Of a stretch of 64,000 nt of DNA, positions 46,956 to 58,793 are shown piece after piece. Position 1 is the stretch's first letter, and each line of letters starts with the position of its first letter. The position numbers were made by a program, and so were the translations under genes. This stretch comes from Clarkia xantiana subsp. parviflora (lineage: Eukaryota > Streptophyta > Magnoliopsida > Myrtales > Onagraceae): assembly GCA_036873135.1 (NCBI GenBank), contig JAPTYO010000008.1:34126761-34190760 (forward strand). The letters are read 5' to 3'. The notes under the pieces were generated by a model, which saw only the letters and a program-made list of their open reading frames with translations, did not search any database and was not told the DNA's origin.

Positions 46956-47637
46956 CGGCCAATGTTACTACATATATATATTTATTGCCAAGATTCTATC
47001 TTTAAGATTAAATCAATCTACAATATATATATATATATATATATGTAAAATTCGGCCCATACGTAAATATATATATTTTATTTATTGTCAATATCTTAAA
47101 TAGGGAAACAAATATACTGACAATATATATTTTCAATCTTTTAGGTAACTAAAATTTATCAATAATATCTCTAACCTATTTAAATATTTAGATATATTGA
47201 TAGTTATATATATATTTCTGTATATTAATGTGAATCTATCATAATGTTCCCAATTATAGATATATTGTTACCTAGTTTAAAAATTAAAATATGGTAAACA
47301 ATATTATTTAACTATATGGCCGAAAATCTTGTTGCTTAGTAGACCAAGAAATAAAAAAATTTACCTGGAATTTTCGGCACAAACAAGTAATTGGGAACAA
47401 ATGGTCAAATTTTAACAAATTTTAATAAGATCTACAATCCAATGTTTGATTTTGATAAATATCACATTTTTCTTGAAGATCATGAACATCAAATTAACCA
47501 AGAACATCATGAAAATTTCGGACCACCCTAAACATAAAAATTCGAAATATTAAAATCCTTCTTTTGAAAATTTTGGTCCGGAAGTTTTAAAACTTTCAAG
47601 AACACCAATTTATCAAAATCATGAACTCCTAACACAG

Positions 47638-47649
47638 GCTCTGATACCA
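47638..47649 (-). promoter_or_regulatory. Copia primer-binding site (minus)
   Basis: TGGTATCAGAGC on the minus strand, two bases after the LTR end. Confidence 0.85.
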
Positions 47650-47650
47650 C

Positions 47651-48247
47651 TGTTAGATTACGGGGAGTAATCACTACGGACATTAAATCGTAGTACATGC
47701 TAGTAATCGAAATTACGCAGCGGAAGATTCGCACATACCTCAAACAATGTCAGTAGTCCCAAGATCCTTCTTCCAGGAAGTTCAAGATCCTCCGGTCGAC
47801 ACCGTAGAGGTTCTGGTTAAGGAAGCCCTACGCGGTATGTTCTCCACAGGAAAGCCTCTGGTCGATTCTTGGTAAGGAGACAGATCTCTGGAGTGTTTGC
47901 TAGAAAGCAAATTGGCACACCCTTTGGTGGGAGTGGTTCGGCCGAAACCCCTATGTGGGGTGGAGGATTTTTTTCTCTAAAACACTCTGATGAGGAAATA
48001 GTGATTAACCCTAAAAATCCCCTAACACCATGTATTTATAGGAGGAGCAAAGTGGACAAAAGACCACTTTGCCCACTCCATAATTCGGCCGGCCACTATG
48101 CATAGGGAGGCCCAATTTTGGGCCTCTCATGTCAATTGGGATTTGGGTCTAGCCCAATTACCCTAATGTGACATGTACCTAATTTTCTTAGGTAAACTAT
48201 ACATATTATGGGCTTCCAATTACGGCACCCATCACCATATTCTTACA
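47651..48247 (-). repeat. Copia LTR, minus orientation
   Basis: 597 bp with TGT...ACA ends. It contains a TATAAATA box (minus, near 48035). It abuts the truncated RT of the neighbouring copy directly at its first base. Confidence 0.82.
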
Positions 48248-49536
48248 CTTGGGGCCGTCACGTTTTGACAGTGCGCACCCAAATACTACCGGCGTATCCA
48301 CGAGTTTGACATCTTGTAATCCGAACCTTTTCAACAGTTTGTTGATATATTCTTCTTGAGATAGACATAATTTCCGGATAGCGCGATCTCTAGCAATTTT
48401 AATGCCTAAGATGTACGTGGCTTCTCCCATGTCTTTCATCTCGAATACAGATGCCAACCAGGACTTTGACTTATTCATAAAACTCATGTCGTTTGTGGCA
48501 ATGAGTATGTCGTCCACGTATAAGGTTAAGATGACATACTTAGACCCGGAAGTCTTATAATACACGCACGGATCCTCGTGAAGATTCACGAATCCGTTTC
48601 CTACGATTTCCTCGTGGAATCCGCGGTACCATTGTCGAGACGACTGTTTAAGACCGTAAATGGATATATGGAGTTTCAAAGTTTATCTTCGTTACCAGGA
48701 GTAATTAAACCCTCCGGTTGCTCCATATAGATATCTTCCTCCAGGTTTCTGTGAAGGAATGATGTCTTAACATCCACTTGGTGCAGCTCGAGATCGAGAC
48801 ATACGCCCAAGGCCAGAATGGCCCGGACTGTGGTGTAACGCACAGTTGGTGAGTATTTTTCGTCAAAGTCCACTCCGTGAAGTTGGGTATATCCTTTCGC
48901 AACAAGTCGGGCTTTGTACCGCTCGACCTTCCCATCAGCAGTGAGTTTCAATTTAAGAACCCACTTTGCCCCTATGGACTTGCGGTTAGCAGGTAAATCA
49001 ACCAAAGACCATACCGAATTGGCTTTCATTGAGGCGATCTCATCCTCCATTGCCTTCCTCCATTCCTTCGCTTGAGGTCTTTCCAACGCTTGTTGAACCG
49101 TTACATGTTCGTCAACAAATGTTAGAGTGGGGATTTCACCCCTCTCGATGGGATATTTCTTAGGAGAAGTTCGATGCCTTTGACTACGTCTAGGCTCGTT
49201 CATCCCATCTTGAATCTGTATTATACTCCCACTCGGAATAATGCTTCTTATCGGAGCATCACTCCCACTGGGAACAAGAGAAGTGCCTGAACCTTCACCT
49301 ACAACCTTCCTTGTACGATCTCTTGGTCTCGGGATTCTATCTCCGAGATTAATTCCTTGATCTTTAGGACCTGGAACCAAGTTGTTTGATCCACTCCCAC
49401 TGGGAACAATGGTTAGTAGTGGTGGTTGCGGTATTATTAGATTTTCATCCAGCGGTCCGGCTACATGATTATCAGGTTCAACTTGATTCGTCCCTTTAGC
49501 AACAGTGATTTGTGTGGTAGGGTTTGGTCCTCCCAC
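48248..49536 (-). pseudogene. Copia reverse transcriptase (C-terminus lost)
   Basis: The minus-strand frame has the copia RT blocks: AKEWRKAMEDEIASM, KWVLKLKLTADGKVERYKAR, GVDFDEKYSPTVRY, VDVKTSFLH and, after a break near 48676, IYGLKQSSRQWY and the catalytic YVDDILIA. It stops in ...LSKRDGPK where an LTR of the same family begins, so the end of RT and all of RNase H are missing. A stop and frame change separate the two halves. A Ser/Pro-rich linker precedes RT. Confidence 0.92.
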
Positions 49537-49682
49537 TGGATTTCTGAAAAATTTTCCATTATCATTTACCGTGTCATTCAGTTGAGTTGCTGGTTCAAAT
49601 CTCCCACTCGAAGTAAGTGGGACCTGATCATCATTGTTGAGATCGCAATTTGTTGAGATCTAACTCTCTACCATGCCACAGC

Positions 49683-50790
49683 TCATATGGCGTTGTGTCT
49701 ACCGCTTTTTTTGGGACAGGGTTTACTACATGAGTGACAGAATAACGCATCAATCCAATAGGAGATCGGTAATTGTGCCTGCGATATCATGGTTCTGACC
49801 ATGTCTAGGAGTCTTCGATTACGACGTTCAGCCACACCATTTTGCTGTGGTGTGTTGCGGATTGTCATTTGACGGGCTATCCCTCTTTCTTTGCGCAACT
49901 TATCAAACTCATTAGAGAGATATTCTCCACCTTTATCAGTGTGTAGGGTTTTTACCTTTCACTCCTGCTGATTTTCTACGAGGTTTAGAAAGTTTCTAAA
50001 GCAATCTATTGCCTCGGATTTATGAGTAATCAAATGAGTAAACCCAAAACGGGTAAAGTCGTCAATGAAAGTTACGAAGTATCGTTTTCCACTCCTAGCA
50101 GTTACATTCATTGGTCCACAGACGTCAGAGTGAATTAGCTGCAATGGATACTCGACTCGTTGAGCTTCTCCGAATGGTTTGTGGGTGGACTTTTCAACTA
50201 GACAATCATGGCAAGTGTGTTTAATCACATTGCTGGTACCATGCAGAAGCTCTCTTCGGGCTAATGAATGGACCCTGTCGTAGCTTATATGTCTGAGCCT
50301 CGCATGCTATCCGGCTGCGTCAGTTTCTGCTTATCTGGAGGATAATGCATACATTCTATTCGAATCAATACTTCCATTCAAATCCATGATAAAAAGACCA
50401 TAAGAGGAATAAGCATGTCCAAATAATACGTTGCCTTTATTTATGCGATCAAAGTTATTCAAATGATAAAATGTAATTATTATTCATAAGAGCAGAAACA
50501 TAAACAACATTTCTACGGATTCTTGGAGCAAAGAGGACATTTTCAAGTAGTATGGTCCTGCCATTGTTCATAGACAACTTGCAGTTCCCTACTCCTATGA
50601 CTTCAACTTGTGAGTTGTCACCAATGTATATCCTCTTAGAATCCTTTGGCAATCGTCTAAACTTGGCGAACAGTTCTTTGTCGTTGGCTATGTGGTCTGT
50701 CGCACCTGAGTCAAGAATCCAAGAAGGATTTGAGTCAGTTAACATGACAGTGAGGAAACTAGAGCTTCCAAAACATAACCAACGTCGCAT
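49683..50790 (-). pseudogene. Copia protease and integrase (fragmented)
   Basis: Minus-strand pieces in order: protease with WILDSGATDHIA (about 50715), then integrase with HTCHDCLVEKSTHKPFGEAQ (about 50220-50165), HSDVCGPMNV and FIDDFTR, and RNTPQQNGVAERRNRRLLD (about 49850). The protease-before-integrase-before-RT order is diagnostic of Ty1/copia. Frameshifts and stops split the frame, so it is a dead copy. Confidence 0.92.
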
Positions 50791-51560
50791 ACCTTTTCAG
50801 GATGTAATTTGTTGGACCCTTTATCTTCACCTATTCGGCGTGGACTCGAGTTCCCGCGGACTATCTCAGATTTTACTCGCTGATTGCCTGGTTTAGGCGT
50901 TGTCAACATTTTACCGTCGACATCCAGTTGTCTTTTTCTTTTGTTCATCATCTTTATCTTTCCTTGCCCAGCTCGTCCCGGTATTGATTTCAGTCGAGTT
51001 TGTTCCATCTCGATGAATTTCAGGACAGATGTAAGATCTAGCATGGAACCACTGGCAGTCAGTAAAGCCTTGGCTGCTCTCCAAGACTTCGGGAGAACCC
51101 CGATGATGGCTTGAATTTTATCTCATTCACCAACCTGACCTTCTTCTTCCAGTGGTTTCAACATGCCAAGGAGATCTTATACCTTTTCAACTACACTTTT
51201 GATGTAGCTGTTTAAGCTTTCTACCATAGTTGGTATAAGTGGGTGCAGGATTGCTTCCATGCCATTTTCATATTTCAAGAAGAGATCATCCCAGATGTCC
51301 TTTGTAATCTGAACATCCTTATACTCGTCATGGAAGTGTTGATACATCTCAGAAAGCAATATCTCCTTTGCTTTCTTGTCATCTTGCTCACATTGAAAAT
51401 GGGCAAACGCTAGGTCTTTTGTCAGACCAGTATTTGGGCAACTCATGGACTTTTGAATGTGACCTACAAGGCCATGATCCTCCAACAGTGCATTGACGCG
51501 TTTGCCCCACGAGTCGTAGTTTGTCTCAATAAAAAGCTCATTAGCACATGATGATGCCAT
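50739..51560 (-). pseudogene. gag: Copia gag
   Basis: Begins MASSCANELFIETNYDSWGK on the minus strand at 51560, with the copia gag pattern (NYDSWGKRVNALLEDH, then VQITKDIWDDL). A break near 51120-51177 separates the C-terminal basic part (51044-50739). Confidence 0.82.
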
Positions 51561-51887
51561 CTAAGCTGAAATTCGTTACTAAACATGTTGATGATTATGC
51601 AAAGTCAGGGAGACAACAACATTTTGAGAGAGAATTGCATACATCATATATCTATTAAGATGGAATGCGACAAGCAACGATTCCTCAGTCATCTAAACCA
51701 ACCGACCACCAGTAAACCAATGGAAGATGGCTGTGAAAGAGTTCACATCACTGTCGTCTTCAATCTAATAGATCAGCCTTTTAGTTTTAATCGCAAATTA
51801 CCGGAATGGGAATTTTGAAAACAAGCATACCCAATCTTAGCTTTCCCAAGGCCCTTTTTATTTTGAAAAATATTCCGATGAACTTAA
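51561..51887 (-). other. Copia leader (minus), cut at the next LTR
   Basis: Reverse complement of 54280-54590, including GGTTTACTGGTGGTCGGTTGG, directly before the gag ATG. It ends exactly where the plus-oriented LTR starts. Confidence 0.82.
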
Positions 51888-52491
51888 CGTAAGCATATGG
51901 TAAAGGGCGCCGTAATTGGTAGCCCATAATATGTATAGTTTACCTAATGAACTTGGGTAAATGTCACATTAGGGTAATTGGGCTAGACCCAAATCTCAAT
52001 TGACATGGGAGGCCCAAAATTGGGCCTCCCCAATTACATAGGCCGGCCGAAATATAGAGTGGGGTAAAGTGGACTTTTGTCCACTTTACTCCTCCTATAA
52101 ATAAGAGGTGTTAGAGAATTTTTAGGGTTAATCACAATTCCATCATCAGAGTGTTTTAGAGAAAAAAACCCTTCTCCCCTAATACCTAGTTTCGGCCGAA
52201 CCCCATATCCCTCACCACGGGTGTGCCAACTTGCCTTCGAGCAAACTCTCCAGAGATCTGTCCCCGTGCCAAGAATCGATCAGAGGCTTTGCTGTGGAGC
52301 TTGCACCACGTAGGGCTTCTCTAACAAGAACCTCTACGGGTCCCGACCGGAGGATAGCGAACTCCCTCCAGAGAAGATCTTGGGTCTACGGATCATCCTA
52401 AATGTATGTGTGAAACTTTCGCTGCGTAATTCTAATTACTGGCATGTACCTTGTTTTAGTATCCATAGTGATTACTCCCCGTAATCTAAAA
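51888..52491 (+). repeat. Copia LTR, plus orientation
   Basis: Inverted copy of 47651-48247 with moderate divergence. The expected TGT and ACA ends read CGT and AAA here. Confidence 0.8.
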
Positions 52492-53100
52492 GTGGTATCA
52501 GAGCCTGTGTTTGGAGTTCGTGATTTTGATAAATTTGTGTTCTTGAAATTTTTAATTTTGGACAAAAAAAAAAAAATTAAGTGAAAAGATTTTAAATTTT
52601 GAATCTTTAAGGGTTTCATGAAAGGTCCTAAATTTTCATGTTCTTGGTTAAATTGATTTTCATGATCTTTAAGAAAAATGTAATATTTATCAAAATCAAA
52701 CATTGGATTGTAGATCTTATTAAAATTTGATCTTAAAATTTGACCACTTGTTCTCAATTTTGGTGTTTGTGCCGAAACCCTAGGTAAAATAAAAGGTAAA
52801 ATTTTCAATTTTTAAGACACCGAAGGGATTAAATTCGGCCACACTATTAAAATAGTATTGTTTACCATATTTTAATTTTTTTAATTAAGGTAACAATATT
52901 TCTATAATTGGGAACATCAGGATAGATTCACAATAATATATATATATTACTATCAATATATCTAAATATTTAATAGGGTTAAAGATACTATTGATAGACT
53001 TTATTGCCTAAAATATTGAGAAAATATATTTTCAGTATATTTGTTACCCTATTAAAGATATTTACAATAAATATATATATTATATATAGTAGCCGATTTT

Positions 53101-53136
<36 letters not shown>

Positions 53137-54591
53137 ATTGATTTAATCTTAACAATAAATATATATATATGTTATATTTTGGCCGAATTATATATATATA
53201 TATATATATTTAATACTAGAAATTATTTTATATAATTAATGTTATTTGGTGGTTAAGTTAATTATTTTTGGACTTTAAAACCCTACTTGGACCACAAGTA
53301 AACATTTCGGCCAAACCTTTAAAATTTTAATTATTGGGCGGTCCAATATATTAAACCGGGACGGATTTAAATCTAACCGGGTTTTCTCAATCGGTTCGAC
53401 CTAATCGGGTCGGGTCGAACCGGGGTAATTAAGTGGATCTAACCGAACCAAACCCTATTTTATTGGATCGGTTCAGACCTAACCAGATTTTAAAATTTGA
53501 AACCGAACCGGATTTACCAGACCAAACCGGATTTTCCGGACCGGACGGAACCGGATTTTCTGAACCGGACCGAACCGGACCAAACCGAACCAAAATTGAT
53601 TTTATGAAATGATTTTTAAAACTGAATTCAAGTCAATTAAATAAATTAGGGTGGTCAAGTTTTAAAATCCAAATGTTTTGAACCACTACATGGACAACAC
53701 AGTGCTCATAGGGTTACTAACATTTATGCCTTGTTTCGATTATGGGGATGGATCTCGGAGATACATGTTTTTGGGACTGGTATTATTAGTGGGCTGAATT
53801 GCAATTGTTTATTATTCAATATATATTAATGCATGATTAGAAATGTTGTCTTGACATAGTCAAGCTAGCTGGACATTACATGTTGTGGGCGGAGCCCTGG
53901 TTAAATATATTGAATGCGCACTAGGATAGACATGTTGTGATGGTTGGAAATGCCTAGGATTCATGTCTAGAATTTTGCGTAATTGAATATAAGCATGAAT
54001 TGCAAATCAGCCCCTAATGTTTAAAATTATTTTAAAACGGAAAACAAGTCTCCAAATATGTATGATTGTTGTAGAATTTTCATGTTTGACACGTATACTA
54101 GAATGTTGAGGATGTAGTTGCATTTGATAATTTACATGGAAGTAGAATTATATATGCAAGCATAAGTTCCTCGGAAAATTAGACGCATGACGCGTAAGTA
54201 TGAGTGTGATTTGTTTGATGAATGTTATTTGCGTGTGATAATTTACATGGTTGGTGGAATTATATATACATAAGTAAATTCATCGGAATATTTTCCAAAA
54301 TACAAAGGGCCTTGGGAAAGCCAAGATCGGGTATGCTTGTTTTAAAATTCCCGTTCCGGTAATTTGCGATTAAAACCGTTTTAAAATACTGATCTATTGG
54401 ATTGAAAACGGCGATAATGTGAACTCTTTCACATCCATCTTTCATTGGTTTACTGGTGGTCGGTTGGTTTAGATGACTGAGGAATCATTATTTGTCGGAT
54501 TCAATCTTAATAGATATCTGATATATGCAATTCTTTCTCAAAATGTTATTGTCTACCTAATTTTAGCATAACTATCAATATGTTAGTTTTC

Positions 54592-54897
54592 ATGGCTGAC
54601 ACGGTACAGTTCTACGAGCCATGCAATCTGGACGACATGGATTACGATGCATGGAGATATAATGTTATGGATCTTCTGATCGCTGCGGATCTTGACGATC
54701 AAGTCAATCCGACGACGAATAGGCTGAGCTTGGACGAATACAAAAATCCACATGAAAGCAACAACAAGAAAAGGTTGAGGAAGGATCGAAATGCACGATA
54801 ATTGATCCTCTCGCGGCTGACAACTGAAGTAGAAGAAGAGTTTACGCAACCCAGCGCATTGCATCTTTGGTGTGCCTTATACCTTCGCTTCGGTAAG
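54592..54897 (+). pseudogene. gag: Copia gag N-terminus (truncated)
   Basis: MADTVQFYEPCNLDDMDYDAW opens a gag-like frame with the DYDAWRYNVMDLL helix; a stop at 54799-54801 is followed by the same-frame EVEEEFTQPSALHLWCAL before the homology ends near 54897. The N-terminus differs from the minus copy's gag, so the two are not identical subfamilies. Confidence 0.65.
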
Positions 54898-55125
54898 TGA
54901 TGAGATACGAGGACCGGATGCAATGGAGCCAATTCAAGTTCCCGTAGTTCCCGTTGGACCGATTACTAGAGGCCGAGCCAAGAAGATCAAAGAGGCCTTG
55001 CAAGCATATGTTCAACAATATCATCACAAGGAAAGATCATCTATTGGAGATCAAGATCAATTTAAAGACCAAACATCACATGTCAATTTGGTTGCTGCTT
55101 CTACAAGTCTTGGAGATGGTTAGCA
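54898..55125 (+). pseudogene. Ty3/gypsy polyprotein C-terminus
   Basis: The frame VPVGPITRGRAKKIKEALQA matches, from memory, the tail (GPITRARAKK...) of chromovirus-type gypsy polyproteins. It is followed directly by an LTR, as a pol end should be, but everything before it is missing and copia gag joins it. Confidence 0.6.
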
Positions 55126-55129
55126 AATC

Positions 55130-55669
55130 TGATTGGGACATTAAGCCTTCAAGACTTTTGTTATTTCTAGTGTCTTTATTTGTTGGAGTGTTTTTCAACA
55201 ATTAATAAGCTGAAATTGATGTGTTGGGTGTTTAGAACATGGGTCTATTATTTAGGTTAGTTTAATTAATTCATTTAAGGGTCTAATGGGCTGAAAAACA
55301 CCAAGCCTCATTAGATAAGTCCATTAGGGTTTATTTTAGTCCATTCTAGGTGTCTTTAGGGTTAGTTTGCATCCTTTAAATAGCCACCTTAAGAGTTGGC
55401 CGAATTTTTAAGTTTGAATTCAATTTTATTGTAAGGAATTTTCTTCTCTTAGTTCTTTGAGAACTCTTGAACTTATCAGATTGTCCTGTGGCGTTCGACT
55501 CTGACTTATCAATCAAGTCTTCCATCCTTGATTGTGGCGTCATCACCGTACCAAGGTTCTTGCTTCCCAAGCAATGATTCAAGGTTCATCCACCCATACC
55601 TGAAGTAGAAACGGTCCAGCGACATCATCTTGCAAGGGTTTTCGTCTAACATCGGCGAGAATCATATCA
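55130..55669 (+). repeat. Gypsy LTR
   Basis: Approximately 540 bp with TGAT...ATCA ends, between the pol tail and the primer site. A TATA-like TTTAAATAGCC lies near 55376. The start is inferred from the terminal inverted repeat and is less certain than the end. Confidence 0.55.
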
Positions 55670-55671
55670 AT

Positions 55672-55683
55672 TGGTATCAGAGC
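55672..55683 (+). promoter_or_regulatory. Gypsy primer-binding site (tRNA-Met)
   Basis: TGGTATCAGAGC two bases after the LTR end. Confidence 0.8.
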
Positions 55684-55758
55684 TCAGCTTCTAACTCCAG
55701 GTTTCTATCCAATATGTATTTTGTTTACAAGTTCTAGTTTTGATTAAGTGATTCTATT

Positions 55759-55762
<4 letters not shown>

Positions 55763-55810
<48 letters not shown>

Positions 55811-55900
55811 GAAAAGAAAAGAAAAGAAAGAAAAAAAAAAAAGAAACCAGAAAAAAAAAGTAAAAAAAATGGAAAAAAAAAAGAAAAAAAAAGAAGAAAG
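55763..55900 (+). repeat. Poly(A)/(GAAAA)n simple repeat
   Basis: About 29 A residues followed by GAAAA units and further A-rich repeats in the leader of the gypsy element. Confidence 0.95.
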
Positions 55901-56440
55901 ATTGCTGAAAGTTTCGCATAGGTTGAATGTGATTTGATTCATTGCTGAAGTTCCATTAGGTTGAGTAGAAAGATTGTTAACCAACCCTCCAAGTGGGTGC
56001 ATTTATTTATTTATTTATTTTTTGCTATAACAAACCAAATACATGTTTTTACTGCTGAATTTGGGTGTTTAGAAAGGAAAACCTGTTTGCTGCATTCGAA
56101 GACCTTTGTTTGAAGACTCCATTGAAGAGCTAGATATTGTCCGCAAATTCAACAATTCTTTTCATGCGATTTAGCTTCATTCAGGGATGTGTCGTCATTG
56201 ATTGGTTTGTTTGAGTGTATTTGCTGCAAAATTAATCTGATTTTGGTTCGATTAGTTCGATAAGAACTTTGAGACAAGAGAATACGAGTGGAAAAGGCAA
56301 GAGAGGTGAGATCATCAGAGGGTAAAATCCATTAATTATGTGTGAAACACGAGTGGTTGAGTGACCCTTTCGAGTGAAACACGTGAGCGAGTGTTGTGAG
56401 GTCCATATTTTTTTTCCCTAACGTTTGTTTTACAGGAAAT

Positions 56441-57314
56441 ATGTCTAAGGATAAAGAAATAGCCGATGGTGGGTTGCAGATGCTTGGAAATAAGTTGATG
56501 TACGAGGCGATATGCAGTGAGGTGAGGAAGATGATGAAAGCTCAATTTGACGAGATGCATGAGCGTATTGATCAATTGGAGAATGCTCGTTGTGAGCAGC
56601 ACCAAAACACTCCGAATGAGCGTAGAAGAAGACCCGTAGCACTTGCTGCGACTGAACATGAGCCATGGGGAGGTGATTATGAGGATGATGATATCCGAAA
56701 CAATCGAGGTTATGAAGGAAGGATTAGAGACCGCAGAAACCGGGAAGATGGAAACCTAAGTAATATTAAGCTGAAGATCCCATCTTTACAAGGGAAAAGT
56801 GATCCAGAAGCTTACCTTGAATGGGAGAAGAAGTTGGAGCTGGTGTTCGATTGCCAAAATTTCACTAAGATGAAGAAGGTAAGATTGGAAGGCATTGAAT
56901 TCTATGATTATGCTCTTACCTGGTGGGATCAGTTAGTTGTGAATAGACGAAGGTATAGGGAACGCCCGATTGAGACTTGGGAGGAGATGAAGGCGGTGAT
57001 GAGAAAACGATTTGTTCCAAGTTATTACTACCGGGAGTTGTTCAACAAGCTGCAAACTCCTAGGCAAGGTAATCAAAGTGTGGAGGATTACTTTAAGGAG
57101 ATGGAACTCTTGATGATCCGGGCAAATGTTGATGAGGACCGTGAGGTGACTATGGCCAGATTCTTGGCGGGCTTGAATCGTGAATTTGCTAATGTTGTAG
57201 AGCTGCACCATTATGTGGAGTTAGAGGAGATGGTGCACATGGCGATAAAAGTTGAGAACCAACAAAAGAGGAGGAGCAGTCCAGGTGTATCTTCGAGCAC
57301 TTCTACATGGAGCC
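56441..57314 (+). pseudogene. gag: Ty3/gypsy gag cut by an LTR
   Basis: Starts MSKDKEIADGGLQMLG after a TTTTACAG acceptor-like site. The core IPSLQGKSDPEAYLEWEKKL, YALTWWDQLV, RPIETWEEMKAVMRKRFVP and HYVELEEMVHMAIKVE is a classic retrotransposon gag. At 57315 it runs into the reversed LTR of the A family, so the zinc knuckle and pol are absent. The preserved part has no stop. Gypsy subfamily is not settled; a chromovirus is likely. Confidence 0.9.
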
Positions 57315-58029
57315 TGTTGGATCATGGTGGAACTCCGGTACGGACTTTGACGGCGATCCTAGCTCCTTCGCTCCACGCAATCCTGCAAGAGGGGATAGAC
57401 CGGGCGGTGACCCAGAATCCCTCTCCGATGCTTAAATGAGTATCTCGTACGGACTGCCAAGCAGTAATCTCAAGTAAGTATTTTCAACGTAAGTGATCTG
57501 AGGTGACCTCTGGCCCTTTTATAGGCGAAGAGATACCTCAGTTACCTGGTGAACCGTTGGGGGTGGTTAGCCCGTATCCCGCGTATCTCGGGTGTGATCC
57601 CGCCTATCTAGGCCATGATCTCGCTTATCTCGGCCACGCCCCGCGTAGCTCGGCCACGCTCCGTGTATCTTAACCACGTTCCGCGTATCCCGGCCACGCC
57701 CCGCGTATCTCGACCTTATCCTCTGATAACGAGTCCCGACTAACATCGGGGACTCCAGAGTTGTCTCGTTGTGTCACCGCTCGGGGCCCCTCGTCATCGT
57801 GACAGGGCCTATTGTTCTCAGGGATTCGTCATCGGGGCCTACTCAGAGGCAGCTCGTCGGGAGCGTTCATCTCGCTTGTCAGGTCCGACTCTGTCGGGAC
57901 CTCTCATCCTCGGGTTCCCTTCGTCGGGATCCTTTGCCTGGGCCATCTAGGCCTTCGTTTAGGGCCCACCGGGCCTATTTTCCGTTTCCTCGCTGTTAAA
58001 GGGCCTGACGGCTATACTCGAACCCATCA
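57315..58029 (-). repeat. A-family LTR in reverse orientation
   Basis: 715 bp, the reverse complement of the A2 LTR type (starts TGTTGGATCAT, ends AACCCATCA). TATA box reversed at 57517-57523. Inserted in gypsy gag. Confidence 0.92.
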
Positions 58030-58037
58030 TTCGCCCC
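58030..58037 (-). other. 8-nt PPT-like spacer between inverted LTRs
   Basis: Read on the minus strand the spacer is GGGGCGAA directly before TGATGGG, a close match to the polypurine tract before the A1 3' LTR (GGGGGCAAA). Confidence 0.65.
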
Positions 58038-58756
58038 TGATGGGTTCGACTATAGCCGTCAGGCCCTTTAACGGTGAGGAAACGGCAAACAGGCCCACCA
58101 GGCCCAAAATGAAGGTCAAGATGACCTAGGAGAAGGGTCCCGACGAAGGGAGTCCCGACGATGAAAGGTCCCGACATAGTCGGTTCCGACAGATGAGCTG
58201 GAAGCTCCCGATGAGAAGCCTTTAAGTAGGCCCCGATGATGAATCCCTAAGAATGATTGGCCCTGTCACGATGACGAGGGGCCCCGAGCGGTGACACAAC
58301 GAGATAACTCTGGAGTCTCCGACGGGAGTCGGGACTCGTTACCAGAGGACAAGGCCAGGATACGCGGGGCGTGGCCAAGATACGCGGAACGTGGTTAAGA
58401 TACACAGAGCGTGGCCGAGATACGCGGGGCGTGGCCGAGATACACGAGATCATGGCCTAGATAGGCGGGATCACATCCGAGATATGCGGGATACGGGCTA
58501 ACCACCCCCAACGGTTCACCAGGTACCTGAAGCATCTCTTCGCCTATAAAAGGGCAAGAGATCACCTCAGAACACTTACGTTGAATTACATACCCTTTGA
58601 GATTACTTGCTTGCTAGTTCGTATTGGGCACTCATTTAAGCATCGGAGAGGGATTCTGGGTCACCGCCCGGTCTATCCCCTCTTGCAGGATTGCGTGGAG
58701 CATAGGAGCTAGGATTGCCGTCAAAGTCCGTACCGGAGTTCCACCGTGATCCAACA
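58038..58756 (+). repeat. A2 5' LTR
   Basis: 719 bp, TGATGGGTTCGAC...ATCCAACA with an intact TATAAAA box at 58545-58551. Contains GTGGCC(G/A)AGATACGCGG units. Confidence 0.92.
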
Positions 58757-58773
58757 TCGGCACCGTCTGTGGG
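58757..58773 (+). promoter_or_regulatory. A2 primer-binding site (two changes)
   Basis: TCGGCACCGTCTGTGGG, with two transitions against the A1/B site TTGGCGCCGTCTGTGGG, which would weaken pairing with tRNA-Asp. Confidence 0.7.
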
Positions 58774-58793
58774 AATCAAACAAAAAGCTGATA

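Larger units (their letters stand above)
46770..48247 (-). mobile_element. Ty1/copia fragment: LTR, primer site and leader (minus strand)
   Basis: On the minus strand an LTR (48247-47651, TGTAAGAATATGG...TAATCTAACA) is followed by the tRNA-Met primer site and about 870 bases of AT-rich leader that ends near 46770. The same order appears in plus orientation at 51888 onward, forming 1.45-kb inverted arms around the copia coding part. (TA)n runs (46900-46952, 47022-47044) lie in the leader. Confidence 0.82.
51888..54897 (+). mobile_element. Ty1/copia fragment: LTR, leader and gag start (plus strand)
   Basis: LTR 51888-52491 (604 bp), primer site TGGTATCAGAGC (52493-52504), a leader of about 2.1 kb with TA microsatellites (53101-53132, 53190-53212) and an ACCGAACCGGATTT-rich stretch (53340-53600), then a gag start. 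It belongs to the same family as the minus copy. Everything after gag is missing. Confidence 0.8.
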
